Shown piece after piece: positions 1-7,751 of a DNA stretch of 64,000 nt; the stretch's first letter is position 1; each line of letters begins with the position of its first letter. Source of the DNA: DATKLL01 sp035542475. GTDB taxonomy: Bacteria > Desulfobacterota > Syntrophia > Syntrophales > UBA2185. Location of the stretch: contig DATKLL010000146.1 of NCBI GenBank assembly GCA_035542475.1, positions 1 to 64,000 on the forward strand. Direction: 5' to 3'. The notes under the pieces are model-generated. The model did not search any database and was not told the DNA's origin. It saw nothing but the letters and a program-made list of their open reading frames with translations. Made by a program: the position numbers and the translations under genes.

Positions 1-111
1 CAAGGGAGTGTTTTTGATTACATCGAAGTATTTTATAACCGGGTCAGAAGACACTCATCGCTGAACTATTGTTCTCCGGCTGAGTTCGAAAAGAGAGCGT
101 GTGAAACTTAA
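1..111 (+). pseudogene. IS3-family transposase, C-terminal end (partial, cut by window edge)
   Basis: An open frame enters from the left edge and stops at 109-111. The 36 visible residues have the typical DDE (rve integrase) C-terminus of IS3-family OrfB: an FDYIEVFYNRVRRHSSLNY segment followed by SPAEFE. This region closes the catalytic domain just after the last Glu of the DDE triad, which lies outside the window. The gene is directly followed by the terminal inverted repeat of the element. Whether the full transposase is intact cannot be judged here, so 'pseudogene' only marks it as incomplete in the window. The family call is secure from the RRHSSL and SPAEFE signatures; the subgroup is less certain. 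Confidence 0.88.
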
Positions 112-141
112 CTGGGTGTCCACTTTTTTGGGTAAAGATCA
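112..141 (+). repeat. Right terminal inverted repeat of IS3-family element
   Basis: Read on the minus strand from 141, the sequence begins TGATCTTTACCC and continues with GTGGACAC. This is the kind of terminus I know from IS3-subgroup elements, which start TGATC..ACCC and carry GTGGACAC. It lies immediately after the transposase stop codon. The element therefore ends at 140-141 (CA-3'), and native DNA resumes at 142. The left end and any target duplication are outside the window. Confidence 0.75.
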
Positions 142-152
142 AGTAGAAACAT

Positions 153-1190
153 ATGGTTCCTGACATTCTGACAATCAAAAAGTTTCTTTTGCCTATGATA
201 ATCGTCGTTGCTGGATTTCTTATAGGAATAATATTTGAAAAAATTGTCCTTAGGGAAATCAGGAAACTTTCCTCAAAAACAAAATGGGAGAGTAATGAAA
301 TATTTATCAAAGCACTTCACGGAACGACTACAGTTTTATTCCTTGTTGCGGGTGTTTATCTGGCTTTGGAGAGCATAGAATTAAGTCCTGATCTCTTAAG
401 TATTATTCACAAGGTTCTGCTCGTATTTGTTATCTTCTTTGTTACATTGGTTTTATCAAGAATTGCCGTTGGTTTTGTTACTCTATACAGCAAAAGAGCA
501 GGCGGGGCTTTTATATCGACATCAATGTTCACAAACATAACGAGGATTCTTGTTTTAATAATCGGTATTCTCATAATACTCCAGTATCTCGGAATATCTA
601 TCGCCCCCATACTCACCGCCTTGGGTGTAGGCGGACTTGCTGTAGCCCTTGCCCTGCAGGATACCCTTAGCAATTTATTTGCAGGTATCCACGTGATCGC
701 ATCCGGCAAGTTAAAACCAGGGCATTATCTGAGATTGAGCAGCGGCGAAGAGGGATATGTTACAGATATAACATGGCGATACACTACCATTCGGTCATTG
801 CAAAATAACACTATCATTGTCCCAAACTCAAAATTGGCGTCAGCAATTGTTACAAACTTTAATATTCCGGACCAAAAGATATTAATATCTATTGAAGCGG
901 GCGTTAGTTATGACAGCGACTTAGAGAAAGTAGAAAGAGTGACAATCGAGGTTGCAGAAGAAGTCATGAAAGACATAAGGGTTGGTGTACCGGGGTTTGA
1001 ACATGTCGTTACATACAAAAAGTTTGGTGAATCAAGCGTTAACTTTGATGTACATCTTCATGTAAAAGAGTTTGTCGATCAATATGCCATTAAACATGAG
1101 TTTATCAAGAGACTCCATAAACGCTACAGGGAGGAAGGCATTCAAATTCCCTTTCCCGTCAGGACAGTTTATATGAAGGAAAAGATTTAA
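153..1190 (+). CDS. MscS-family mechanosensitive ion channel
   Basis: A 345-residue inner-membrane channel of the small-conductance mechanosensitive type, which opens under membrane tension to release solutes on osmotic downshock. Hydrophobic segments lie at about residues 10-30, 56-76, 84-108 and 130-148. They are followed by the Gly/Ala-rich pore helix at 152-180 (ALGVGGLAVALALQD then NLFAG), the MscS hallmark. The cytoplasmic beta domain contains the usual GYVTDITWRYTTIR and NNTIIVPNSKL segments. The ATG at 153 is only 11 bp beyond an IS3-family end, with an in-frame TAG at 144-146 and no clear ribosome site. Its native promoter and leader have therefore been displaced, and expression may depend on the insertion sequence. 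The channel core itself looks complete. Confidence 0.9.
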   Translation: MVPDILTIKKFLLPMIIVVAGFLIGIIFEKIVLREIRKLSSKTKWESNEIFIKALHGTTTVLFLVAGVYLALESIELSPDLLSIIHKVLLVFVIFFVTLVLSRIAVGFVTLYSKRAGGAFISTSMFTNITRILVLIIGILIILQYLGISIAPILTALGVGGLAVALALQDTLSNLFAGIHVIASGKLKPGHYLRLSSGEEGYVTDITWRYTTIRSLQNNTIIVPNSKLASAIVTNFNIPDQKILISIEAGVSYDSDLEKVERVTIEVAEEVMKDIRVGVPGFEHVVTYKKFGESSVNFDVHLHVKEFVDQYAIKHEFIKRLHKRYREEGIQIPFPVRTVYMKEKI

Positions 1191-1234
1191 AGAAGTTGCA
1201 ATAACAGTGAATGGAGCAATAAAAATTATCTGAC

Positions 1235-2371
1235 TTATTTTAACGGCCACTTTTTCTGTACATCCTCTTCCGAATCGGCATATTTCTGAGCTATCTTATT
1301 AAATTGGTCAGCCAGTGCCAAAAAGGCTTCCGCCATGTCGGGATCAAAATGGACACCCGCCGCTTCCCGGATAATATCTACCGATTCTTCGTGAGGGTAG
1401 GGCGGCTTGTAAATGCGGCGGCTGATCAGGGCGTCGTATACATCGGCAATCGCCATAAGACGCCCCGGTATGGAGATATCGTCTCCCGATAACCCCTCAG
1501 GATAACCTGCTCCATTCCACTTTTCATGGTGACCGTAAGCTATTTCCATGCCGACTCTTAAGAAAGGAACCGGTGTCCCAAGGAGATTCTCCGCAGAAAT
1601 AATCGCATCACGACCGATGGTTGTATGGGTCTTCATTATTTCGAATTCCTCCGGGGTCAGTTCGCCCGGCTTCAGTAAAATATGGTCCGGGATCCCCACC
1701 TTGCCCATATCATGGAGCGGCGCGGATTTGAAAAGCAGCATAATCTTTTCATCAGTTAAAAATTTATTAAATCTCGGATGAGATTTTAGTTTGGTAGCCA
1801 GCAACTTTACGTAATTCTGCGTACGACGTATATGATTGGCTGTCTCGTTGTCACGCGTCTCTGCCAGAGATCCCATGGTAACCATTGTGACATCCTGAAT
1901 CATTGATATCTCTTTTGTCCTCCTTGCCACTTCCTGCTCCAGATACTCTGCCTTGTCTTTCAAAAAGTCCCTTACACTTTTTAATTGAAGGTGGGTATTT
2001 ATACGGGCGAGGAAAATCGGCGGGCTTACCGGTTTTGTAATATAGTCTACCGCTCCCAGTTCAAACCCCATCTTTTCTTCTTCCTCATCGGACTTAGAGG
2101 AAAGAAAAATAACCGGTATATCGCTGGTCTCAGGGATACTCTTGAAGTAGCGACACATATGGTAGCCGACCTTTTCCGGCATCATAATATTAATAAGAAT
2201 AAGATCCGGTGGGTCTTCAGAAAATGCAATCTGGAGAGTTTTTTCCATATTAGTGGCAACTTCTATCCTGTAGATGTCTTTCAGTATAGAGCTCATAAAG
2301 TCAATGTCATCTGATGAATTGTCAACAATGAGAACAGTTTTTCTTTTGTCATCTGCTTTCAATCCGGTCAT
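1235..2371 (-). CDS. HD-GYP domain protein with degenerate receiver domain
   Basis: 378 residues: an N-terminal response-regulator receiver (about 10-130), a short coiled linker (135-160) and an HD-GYP phosphohydrolase domain (165-345). The HD-GYP part has the HD pair at 220-221, HH at 281-282 and GYP at 289-291, so cyclic-di-GMP phosphodiesterase activity is expected, as in RpfG-like proteins. The receiver is unusual. The residue at the phospho-acceptor position is Asn61 (LINIMMP instead of LxDxxMP), and the acidic pair is D17-N18 rather than DD/DE; the conserved Lys (113) remains. Phosphorylation-independent control is therefore likely. The ribosome site GGGAGG lies just before the ATG. It is convergent with mscS. 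Confidence 0.9.
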   Translation of the reverse strand: MTGLKADDKRKTVLIVDNSSDDIDFMSSILKDIYRIEVATNMEKTLQIAFSEDPPDLILINIMMPEKVGYHMCRYFKSIPETSDIPVIFLSSKSDEEEEKMGFELGAVDYITKPVSPPIFLARINTHLQLKSVRDFLKDKAEYLEQEVARRTKEISMIQDVTMVTMGSLAETRDNETANHIRRTQNYVKLLATKLKSHPRFNKFLTDEKIMLLFKSAPLHDMGKVGIPDHILLKPGELTPEEFEIMKTHTTIGRDAIISAENLLGTPVPFLRVGMEIAYGHHEKWNGAGYPEGLSGDDISIPGRLMAIADVYDALISRRIYKPPYPHEESVDIIREAAGVHFDPDMAEAFLALADQFNKIAQKYADSEEDVQKKWPLK

Positions 2372-2463
2372 ATTCCCTCCCTATAAAATTGCATTAACAG
2401 GGTATTTGTAAAAATATTTCATTCGTATTTATGTCCGGGAAGTGTAAGGAAAAGAAAGTTATG

Positions 2464-2492
2464 TGTCAAGAAGAAAGACCTCTCTCTTGACA
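2464..2492. promoter_or_regulatory. Inverted repeat overlapping a -35 box (candidate operator)
   Basis: Perfect 8-bp arms TGTCAAGA (2464-2471) and TCTTGACA (2485-2492) are separated by 13 bp. The right arm contains the TTGACA of the putative promoter of the DUF362 gene. The position suits a repressor site, but no cognate regulator is identifiable. Confidence 0.4.
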
Positions 2493-2515
2493 GAAATTGC
2501 CAAGTCCATTAGTGT
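2487..2515 (+). promoter_or_regulatory. Candidate sigma70 promoter of DUF362-helicase operon
   Basis: TTGACA at 2487-2492, a 17-bp spacer, then TAGTGT at 2510-2515. The -35 is perfect and the -10 is weak. It lies 27 bp before the preferred start codon at 2542. Confidence 0.45.
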
Positions 2516-2541
2516 ACTACAATCAAACAAGGACAAATATT

Positions 2542-3570
2542 ATGGCCAACATTTTATTTCGCAATATTGATGGTTCTCCTGTGCAAAATAGTAAGATACT
2601 CTCTTTTTTGCTCGCTGATTTTAAAAACCCTTTCAGAAAAGGTGATACTGTAGGTATCAAACTTCACTGGGGCGAGAGGGGAAACCGCAGTTTCTTACCA
2701 CCGACATACGCCGAAGAAATTGTCAAATGGCTTAAAAAACTGGGCACAAAACCTTTTATCTTTGATACTACAGCTCTATATTCAGGAGGTCGCCGCACAG
2801 GGGTAGATGCGCTAAAAACAGCAGAAGAACATGGTTATGCAGAAAAGTATCTCGGCTGCCCGGTTGTTATTGCAGACGGCCTTGATGGACGTGACGTAAT
2901 GGACATACACGCCGGCTTCAAGCATTTTAAATCGGTCCAGATTGCTTCTGTTACAGAAAAAACAGACGGCTTCGTGATTTTTTCTCATTTCAAAGGGCAT
3001 ATGGCTGCCGTTTTCGGCGGAGCCATTAAAAATATATCCATGGGTTTTGCATCCCGGGCGCAGAAGCAGCGCATGCACTCGGAAGTACGACCGTATATAA
3101 AAAAGGAAAAATGTGCGCGCTGTGGTGTCTGCATTGAAGTATGCCCATCAGGGGCGGCTCATCTGGATAATGAGGGGTATCCGATCTACGATCATGATAC
3201 CTGCATTGGCTGCGCACAATGTATTGCCCTCTGCGGAGAAATGGCGCTTAAAATTTTGTGGAATATAGAAGACAGGATATTTCAGGAGAAGCTGCTCGAG
3301 ACGGCCGCAGCCGTCTGGAAACATATCAAGGACAAAAGTATATTGATAAACGCCCTTGTCAATATATCTACGGAATGCGATTGCCTGCCGGGAGAATATT
3401 CGGTTATGTCGCCCGATTTGGGTTTTGTGGGTGGATTCAATCCGGTGGAGGTTGATGCAGAATCTCTGAGACTAATAGGTGAAGAATCATTTGAAAAAGC
3501 TCATCCGAATATACCCTGGAGAAGACAATTCGAATACGCGAGAGAAATAGGATTTTATTCTGGTGATTGA
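2542..3570 (+). CDS. DUF362 domain ferredoxin-like protein
   Basis: 342 residues from the ATG at 2542, preferred over an in-frame start at 2497 because AAGGA sits 9-10 nt upstream and the homology-like sequence begins there. The N-terminal two thirds is a DUF362 domain. A tandem [4Fe-4S] ferredoxin module follows, with motifs C-AR-C-GV-C-IEV-CP and C-IG-C-AQ-C-IAL-C, and a DUF362 tail comes after it. These proteins are common in anaerobes; they are presumed electron carriers or Fe-S enzymes, but no reaction is established. The stop overlaps the start of the following helicase gene by 8 bp, indicating co-transcription and translational coupling, though no functional connection between the two is obvious. 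Confidence 0.85.
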   Translation: MANILFRNIDGSPVQNSKILSFLLADFKNPFRKGDTVGIKLHWGERGNRSFLPPTYAEEIVKWLKKLGTKPFIFDTTALYSGGRRTGVDALKTAEEHGYAEKYLGCPVVIADGLDGRDVMDIHAGFKHFKSVQIASVTEKTDGFVIFSHFKGHMAAVFGGAIKNISMGFASRAQKQRMHSEVRPYIKKEKCARCGVCIEVCPSGAAHLDNEGYPIYDHDTCIGCAQCIALCGEMALKILWNIEDRIFQEKLLETAAAVWKHIKDKSILINALVNISTECDCLPGEYSVMSPDLGFVGGFNPVEVDAESLRLIGEESFEKAHPNIPWRRQFEYAREIGFYSGD

Positions 3571-5533
3571 TTACGAGAAAGAACTTAACCCGGAACAGCT
3601 GCGAGTTGTAATGGAGAAAGACGGCCCGATTCTTGTCATTGCCGGTGCGGGGAGCGGAAAGACCCGCACACTGACTTATAGAGTAGCTCGTTTAATAGAA
3701 TCGGGAAGCAGGCCGGAAAGAATCCTGCTCGCCACATTTACCAACAAAGCCGCACGAACCATGCTTTCCAGGGTGAAGGCCCTTACCGAAGTGGATATAA
3801 GCCATATGTGGGGCGGCACGTTTCATCATATCGCCCATCTTATCCTTAGGACAAATTCACTCCTTTTGGGTTATGAACGGAACTTTTCCATATTGGATAG
3901 TGAAGATTCTGCTCAACTAATTAATACGTGCATATCCGAAAAAGCGATCATAACAAATAATGACAAGTTTCCCAGAGGGGATGTGCTGAGGGATATTGTC
4001 AGTTTCTCTTTAAACACAGGCGCCGCAATTGAGGATGTAATCAAAACAAGATATCCATATTATTCCAATGTTATTGACGATATAAAGCAGGTTGCTGTAC
4101 AATATCAAATGCACAAAAAGAAATTAAACGTCATGGATTTTGATGATCTTCTCATAAATTGCAAGAAACTTCTTACAGATAATCCGGGTTTATTAAGAAA
4201 ATATGCAGAGCAGTTTTCCAGTGTCCTCGTTGATGAATATCAGGATACGAATACCGTCCAGGCGGAAATAGTGGATCTTTTAGCATCCGGCCATACAAAC
4301 CTGATGGCAGTCGGAGACGATTCCCAGAGTATATACGCTTTCAGAGGAGCCAATTTTGAAAACATAATCAAGTTTCCTGAAAAATATCCTGATTGCAAAT
4401 TATTTAAGCTTGAGACTAACTACCGCAGCACACCCGAAATCCTGCATCTGGCTAATATGAGCATCATAAACAATGACAGGCAGTATCAGAAAACACTCCG
4501 ATCTGTAAGAAGAAAGGGCATAAGGCCGATTCTCATACCAGTAAAAGATGTTATGCAGCAGGCTAATTTTGCCGCTCAGAGAATCCTTGAACTGATACGG
4601 GAAGGAATACCCCTCAGCGAAATTGCAGTCTTGTATCGTGCCCACTATCATTCCATGGAACTTCAAATGGAAATGGTGCGCAGAGGAATTCCGTTTGAAA
4701 TCCGTTCCGGCATACGCTTTTTCGAGCAGGCCCACATAAAGGATGTGACCGCGTATATGAGGATCATCATGAATCCTTTTGACGAACTGGCATGGAAAAG
4801 GGTGTTGGGCCTTTATAGGAAAATCGGGAAAATAACCGCTGAAAAGTTGTGGAATTTCTTACTATCAAAGAAGAGCCCCTTGGAAACGGCGCTCCATGAT
4901 GATTTTTTGAGACGTACACCAAAAGCTGCAAAAGAAGGTATTATGAGTTGCCGGAACATACTCGGAAGACTCACCCGTTCGCCCGGTATATCTCCATCGG
5001 AGATTATCGAAATTTTACTGGAGGGCGGCTATCGTGATCACCTGCGGGAGAAGTATACCGATGCTGCATCAAGAGAAGACGATTTGATTCAGTTGTCTAA
5101 TTTCTCCTCGAGGTTTTTTTCTCTAGAAGATTTTTTAGGCGAACTATCACTGTTGACTAACATGACCGAAGTGAATGAGTCCGAAGCGGACGACGAGAAT
5201 GGGGACAGGGTTATCCTCAGTACTATACATCAGGCAAAGGGACTTGAGTGGTCCGTTGTTTTGATTATCTGGTGCGCCGATGGGATGCTTCCCCTGGCAC
5301 GCGCCCTGAAAGACCCGAACGGGGAAGAGGAAGAAAGAAGGCTTTTTTACGTGGCGACAACAAGGGCAAAGGATCAGCTTTATCTCTGCTACCCGCTCAC
5401 AAGCTATACAAGGGGCATGGGGAATATGATGCAGATGCCATCCAGATTCATAAGAGAACTCTCGCCCACAGCAATGTACAAAAAAACCTGCCCGTTCGAT
5501 CAATGGGCAGTCGACGAAGACTGGAGATTCTAA
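3563..5533 (+). CDS. UvrD/PcrA-like superfamily 1 DNA helicase
   Basis: 656 residues, GTG start. SF1A helicase motifs are in order: the Q motif (LNPEQL, residues 8-13), Walker A GAGSGKT (28-34), motif II DEYQDTN, motif III VGDDSQSIYAFRGA, motif IV NYRSTPEIL, motif V IHQAKGLEW and motif VI ERRLFYVATTRAKDQL. It should act as an ATP-dependent 3'-5' helicase in excision or recombination repair. It is somewhat shorter than typical UvrD/PcrA (about 720 residues), ending soon after motif VI without the extended C-terminal tail, as in some Rep-like members. The start lies inside the DUF362 gene, and the stop overlaps the convergent citrate synthase-like gene by 4 bp. Confidence 0.9.
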   Translation: MIDYEKELNPEQLRVVMEKDGPILVIAGAGSGKTRTLTYRVARLIESGSRPERILLATFTNKAARTMLSRVKALTEVDISHMWGGTFHHIAHLILRTNSLLLGYERNFSILDSEDSAQLINTCISEKAIITNNDKFPRGDVLRDIVSFSLNTGAAIEDVIKTRYPYYSNVIDDIKQVAVQYQMHKKKLNVMDFDDLLINCKKLLTDNPGLLRKYAEQFSSVLVDEYQDTNTVQAEIVDLLASGHTNLMAVGDDSQSIYAFRGANFENIIKFPEKYPDCKLFKLETNYRSTPEILHLANMSIINNDRQYQKTLRSVRRKGIRPILIPVKDVMQQANFAAQRILELIREGIPLSEIAVLYRAHYHSMELQMEMVRRGIPFEIRSGIRFFEQAHIKDVTAYMRIIMNPFDELAWKRVLGLYRKIGKITAEKLWNFLLSKKSPLETALHDDFLRRTPKAAKEGIMSCRNILGRLTRSPGISPSEIIEILLEGGYRDHLREKYTDAASREDDLIQLSNFSSRFFSLEDFLGELSLLTNMTEVNESEADDENGDRVILSTIHQAKGLEWSVVLIIWCADGMLPLARALKDPNGEEEERRLFYVATTRAKDQLYLCYPLTSYTRGMGNMMQMPSRFIRELSPTAMYKKTCPFDQWAVDEDWRF

Positions 5534-7419
5534 AGCCAGCGGTCGAGCTTTGATTTTGCCTCGTATTCTTCCCTGAGTGCTATTTGCGTGGCCTCCGCGA
5601 TATCTTCCACCCTCTTGACCAGATCTTCAAACTTTATATCAACACCGAAGATGCCTACCATTTCGTCATTATCATCAACAAGGGGAGCAGAAACTGTTAT
5701 GCAAAGCGCCCCCGTCATTTTTGATATGTAGAAATTTGTCACGTGCATCTTGCCGCTCTGTAAAGGCTTGATGAACCACTCCCTGTCTGACTGGTCTGTC
5801 CCGACTCCGTAGTTCTCGTATTTTGCCCTGTCTGCAATGTTGGTGATGTTCTTTGTAGTCTTCTTGCCATTCATATCTACCACATAGGCAAACTGAATAG
5901 ATGGATTCTCTTCAATACACTGCTGCATGATCGGTTCCTGTAAGTCCGGCTTCATAGTCTTCATTACCGGATGGTCGATCACCTGTTTGACGACATCCAT
6001 AGCGGCCTGTGTCGCCACGAATTTGATCTTCTCCAGATCAGACATAAAGAGTTCCGGCAGATACTTTCTTACCAATCTCTCAAGCTCCTCGTGAGAAATT
6101 CCCGTTGCCCTGCCGGCTTCATATTGCTCCATTACCCACTTATGGATTTTCGAAACACCCGGATGTCTTTTATCGATCACAGTTTTGCCTTTTTCACTCA
6201 AACGTGCATTGATCCAGTGGGCTATGCCCGCCTTACCGGACTTATCGGTTATCATGGTCACGATTGGTCTCTTCAGTATTTTGGTCGTATCGAAGATATT
6301 GTAGATTTCTTCATTTTTAATAAGACCGTCTGCGTGTATGCCGGCTTTGGTTATATTAAATTCCGCACCGACAAAAGGAAAATTAGTGGGAATTTTTACA
6401 CCGATTTCCTTTTCAAAATATTGGGCGATATCAGTAATAACCGTAGTATCAATGCCGTTATTAGTTCCCCTCAATCCGATATATTCAATGATAAGACCTT
6501 CTACAGGGGCATTGCCGGTACGCTCTCCCAGTCCGAGCAGGGTTCCATTTGCAGCACTGCAACCGTAAAGCCAGGCTGTTGTAGCATTGATCATAGCCTT
6601 ATGGAAATCGTTATGGCCGTGCCATTCCAGCAGATGACCGGGAACACCGCCTTCATCTATAAAGGCCCGGATAAGCTTTTCAACGCTCCTGGGCAAGGAC
6701 GCACCCGGATAGGTTACGCCATACCCCATAGTGTCACAAAGCCTGATCTTGATGTCGATGCCGCTTTCCTCACGCAGCTTCATCAGTTCAATGGCCAGGG
6801 GTACACAAAATCCGTATATCTCAGCCCTTGTTATATCTTCAAAGTGACACCTGGGTATAATACCTTCAGCGAGAATATCTTTTACAATGCCCATGTAATC
6901 ATCAAACGCCTTTTTTCTCGATACATTAAGCTTGAGAAAAATATGGTAGTCGGAAACAGAAGTCAATATGCCCGTTTCTTTCAGCTCCATTTCCTTCACC
7001 AGCTTTATGTCCTCTTTCTGGGCCCTGATCCAACCTGTAATCTCGGGATATTCCAGGCCGAGTTCCAGGCATTTTGTCACTGCTTCCCTGTCTTTCTTGC
7101 TGTAAAGGAAGAATTCAGATTGCCTGATTACTCCGTTCTTGCCGCCCAGCCTGCTCATAAAAGTATAGAGATCAACAATCTGCTTTACCGTATACGGTGG
7201 GCGTGCCTGCTGTCCGTCCCTGAAGGTGGTATCCGTGATAAATATGTCATCAGCAGGGTTTATCGGGATTATCTTATGATCAAAATCAATCCTGCTCACC
7301 TCGTCATAAGGGAATACACCCTTCTGCAAATTTGGCTCCGTTACATCCTTGAGATCAAGTTGCCAGAATTTTGTATGTTCATGATCCAGGACTCTCTTTT
7401 CCTTATTCCATTTTGCCAT
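5530..7419 (-). CDS. Re-citrate synthase-like HMGL-family enzyme with C-terminal Cache domain
   Basis: 629 residues from the ATG at 7419, chosen because GGAG lies 8 nt upstream; an ATG 39 nt earlier falls in a terminator hairpin. Residues 57-330 form an HMGL-type TIM barrel (isopropylmalate/homocitrate synthase family) with the metal/substrate motif TTFRDGQQ (64-71) and the metal ligands HGHN (267-270). A helical linker region follows. Residues 500-598 match a Cache/PAS-like fold (YVVDMNGK, DREWF, YISKMTG, ITVSAP, GIFGVDI). Length and GQQARPPY/RQSEFF segments fit the Re-citrate synthase of Syntrophus aciditrophicus as I recall it (about 73 kDa subunit). It would condense acetyl-CoA and oxaloacetate for glutamate synthesis. 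Alternatives are citramalate or isopropylmalate synthase, but the LeuA regulatory domain is absent. Confidence 0.7.
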   Translation of the reverse strand: MAKWNKEKRVLDHEHTKFWQLDLKDVTEPNLQKGVFPYDEVSRIDFDHKIIPINPADDIFITDTTFRDGQQARPPYTVKQIVDLYTFMSRLGGKNGVIRQSEFFLYSKKDREAVTKCLELGLEYPEITGWIRAQKEDIKLVKEMELKETGILTSVSDYHIFLKLNVSRKKAFDDYMGIVKDILAEGIIPRCHFEDITRAEIYGFCVPLAIELMKLREESGIDIKIRLCDTMGYGVTYPGASLPRSVEKLIRAFIDEGGVPGHLLEWHGHNDFHKAMINATTAWLYGCSAANGTLLGLGERTGNAPVEGLIIEYIGLRGTNNGIDTTVITDIAQYFEKEIGVKIPTNFPFVGAEFNITKAGIHADGLIKNEEIYNIFDTTKILKRPIVTMITDKSGKAGIAHWINARLSEKGKTVIDKRHPGVSKIHKWVMEQYEAGRATGISHEELERLVRKYLPELFMSDLEKIKFVATQAAMDVVKQVIDHPVMKTMKPDLQEPIMQQCIEENPSIQFAYVVDMNGKKTTKNITNIADRAKYENYGVGTDQSDREWFIKPLQSGKMHVTNFYISKMTGALCITVSAPLVDDNDEMVGIFGVDIKFEDLVKRVEDIAEATQIALREEYEAKSKLDRWL

Positions 7420-7442
7420 AGTAGATACTCCAGTTATTTTTA

Positions 7443-7482
7443 ATAAAAAAGAGGGCACCCTGAAACCAGTTGTGCCCTCTTT
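7443..7482 (-). terminator. Intrinsic terminator or attenuator ahead of the citrate synthase-like gene
   Basis: On the minus strand, GAGGGCAC (7472-7479) pairs with GTGCCCTC (7451-7458), with flanking A-T pairs and an inner CTG/CAG. A run of six T follows. It lies between the 48-codon ORF and the synthase ribosome site, so the synthase is either expressed by regulated read-through or from an internal start. Confidence 0.75.
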
Positions 7483-7500
7483 GAAAATATGCTTCGGGTT

Positions 7501-7647
7501 TCAGTACAAAAGTAAAATTGCTTCCTTTGGGGCTGAACATGGCTTAGCTGCACCTGCCTTTTTCATGGAGACGGTCTGTTTCCTGTTTCTAACAGGTTGA
7601 ACTGCCTTCTTTTCGGTAAAGGTGTCAAACAGACGCTTATGTAACAT
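7501..7647 (-). CDS. 48-residue basic small protein or leader peptide (unknown)
   Basis: An ATG-to-TGA frame of 48 residues with an AGGAG ribosome site 8 nt upstream and a near-consensus promoter about 60 bp further up. The product is Lys/Arg-rich (begins MLHKRLFDTF, ends EAILLLY) and has no recognisable domain or membrane segment. Its stop lies 21 bp before an intrinsic terminator, which in turn precedes the synthase gene. Two readings fit: a stand-alone small protein gene, or a leader peptide for attenuation of the synthase, with Leu-Leu-Leu-Tyr just before the stop. I found only a 4-5 bp alternative pairing to the terminator stem, so the attenuation reading is weak. Strong initiation signals make translation likely. 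Confidence 0.55.
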   Translation of the reverse strand: MLHKRLFDTFTEKKAVQPVRNRKQTVSMKKAGAAKPCSAPKEAILLLY

Positions 7648-7704
7648 TAGCTTATCTCCTCTTATTGTTCCTACAACAAAACCATCAAAAGCTCACTTTT
7701 TAAA

Positions 7705-7733
7705 ATATTAATAATATAAGGCTATCTTGTCAA
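7705..7733 (-). promoter_or_regulatory. Strong sigma70 promoter for small ORF / citrate synthase-like gene
   Basis: On the minus strand: TTGACA (7728-7733), a 17-bp spacer and TAATAT (7705-7710). Both boxes are near consensus and the spacing is optimal. Confidence 0.75.
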
Positions 7734-7751
7734 TAGAAATATATTCGAAAA

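Larger units (their letters stand above)
1..141 (+). mobile_element. IS3-family insertion sequence, right end
   Basis: Combines the transposase C-terminus (stop at 109-111) and the terminal inverted repeat (112-141). The element ends 11 bp before the start codon of the mscS-type gene, so that gene has lost its original upstream region. An in-frame TAG at 144-146 shows the downstream frame is not fused to the IS. Confidence 0.8.

Noticed and set aside
5971..7443. 490-codon open frame on the plus strand
   Set aside because: It lies entirely antisense to the citrate synthase-like gene, has no domain and has abnormal composition. It is a codon-bias shadow.
7501..7647. Classical leucine attenuation by the Leu-Leu-Leu codons of the 48-residue ORF
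   Set aside because: Only 4-5 bp of alternative pairing to the terminator could be found, and three Leu codons in 48 at the end are weak evidence. Kept as an open possibility in the feature, not as a claim.
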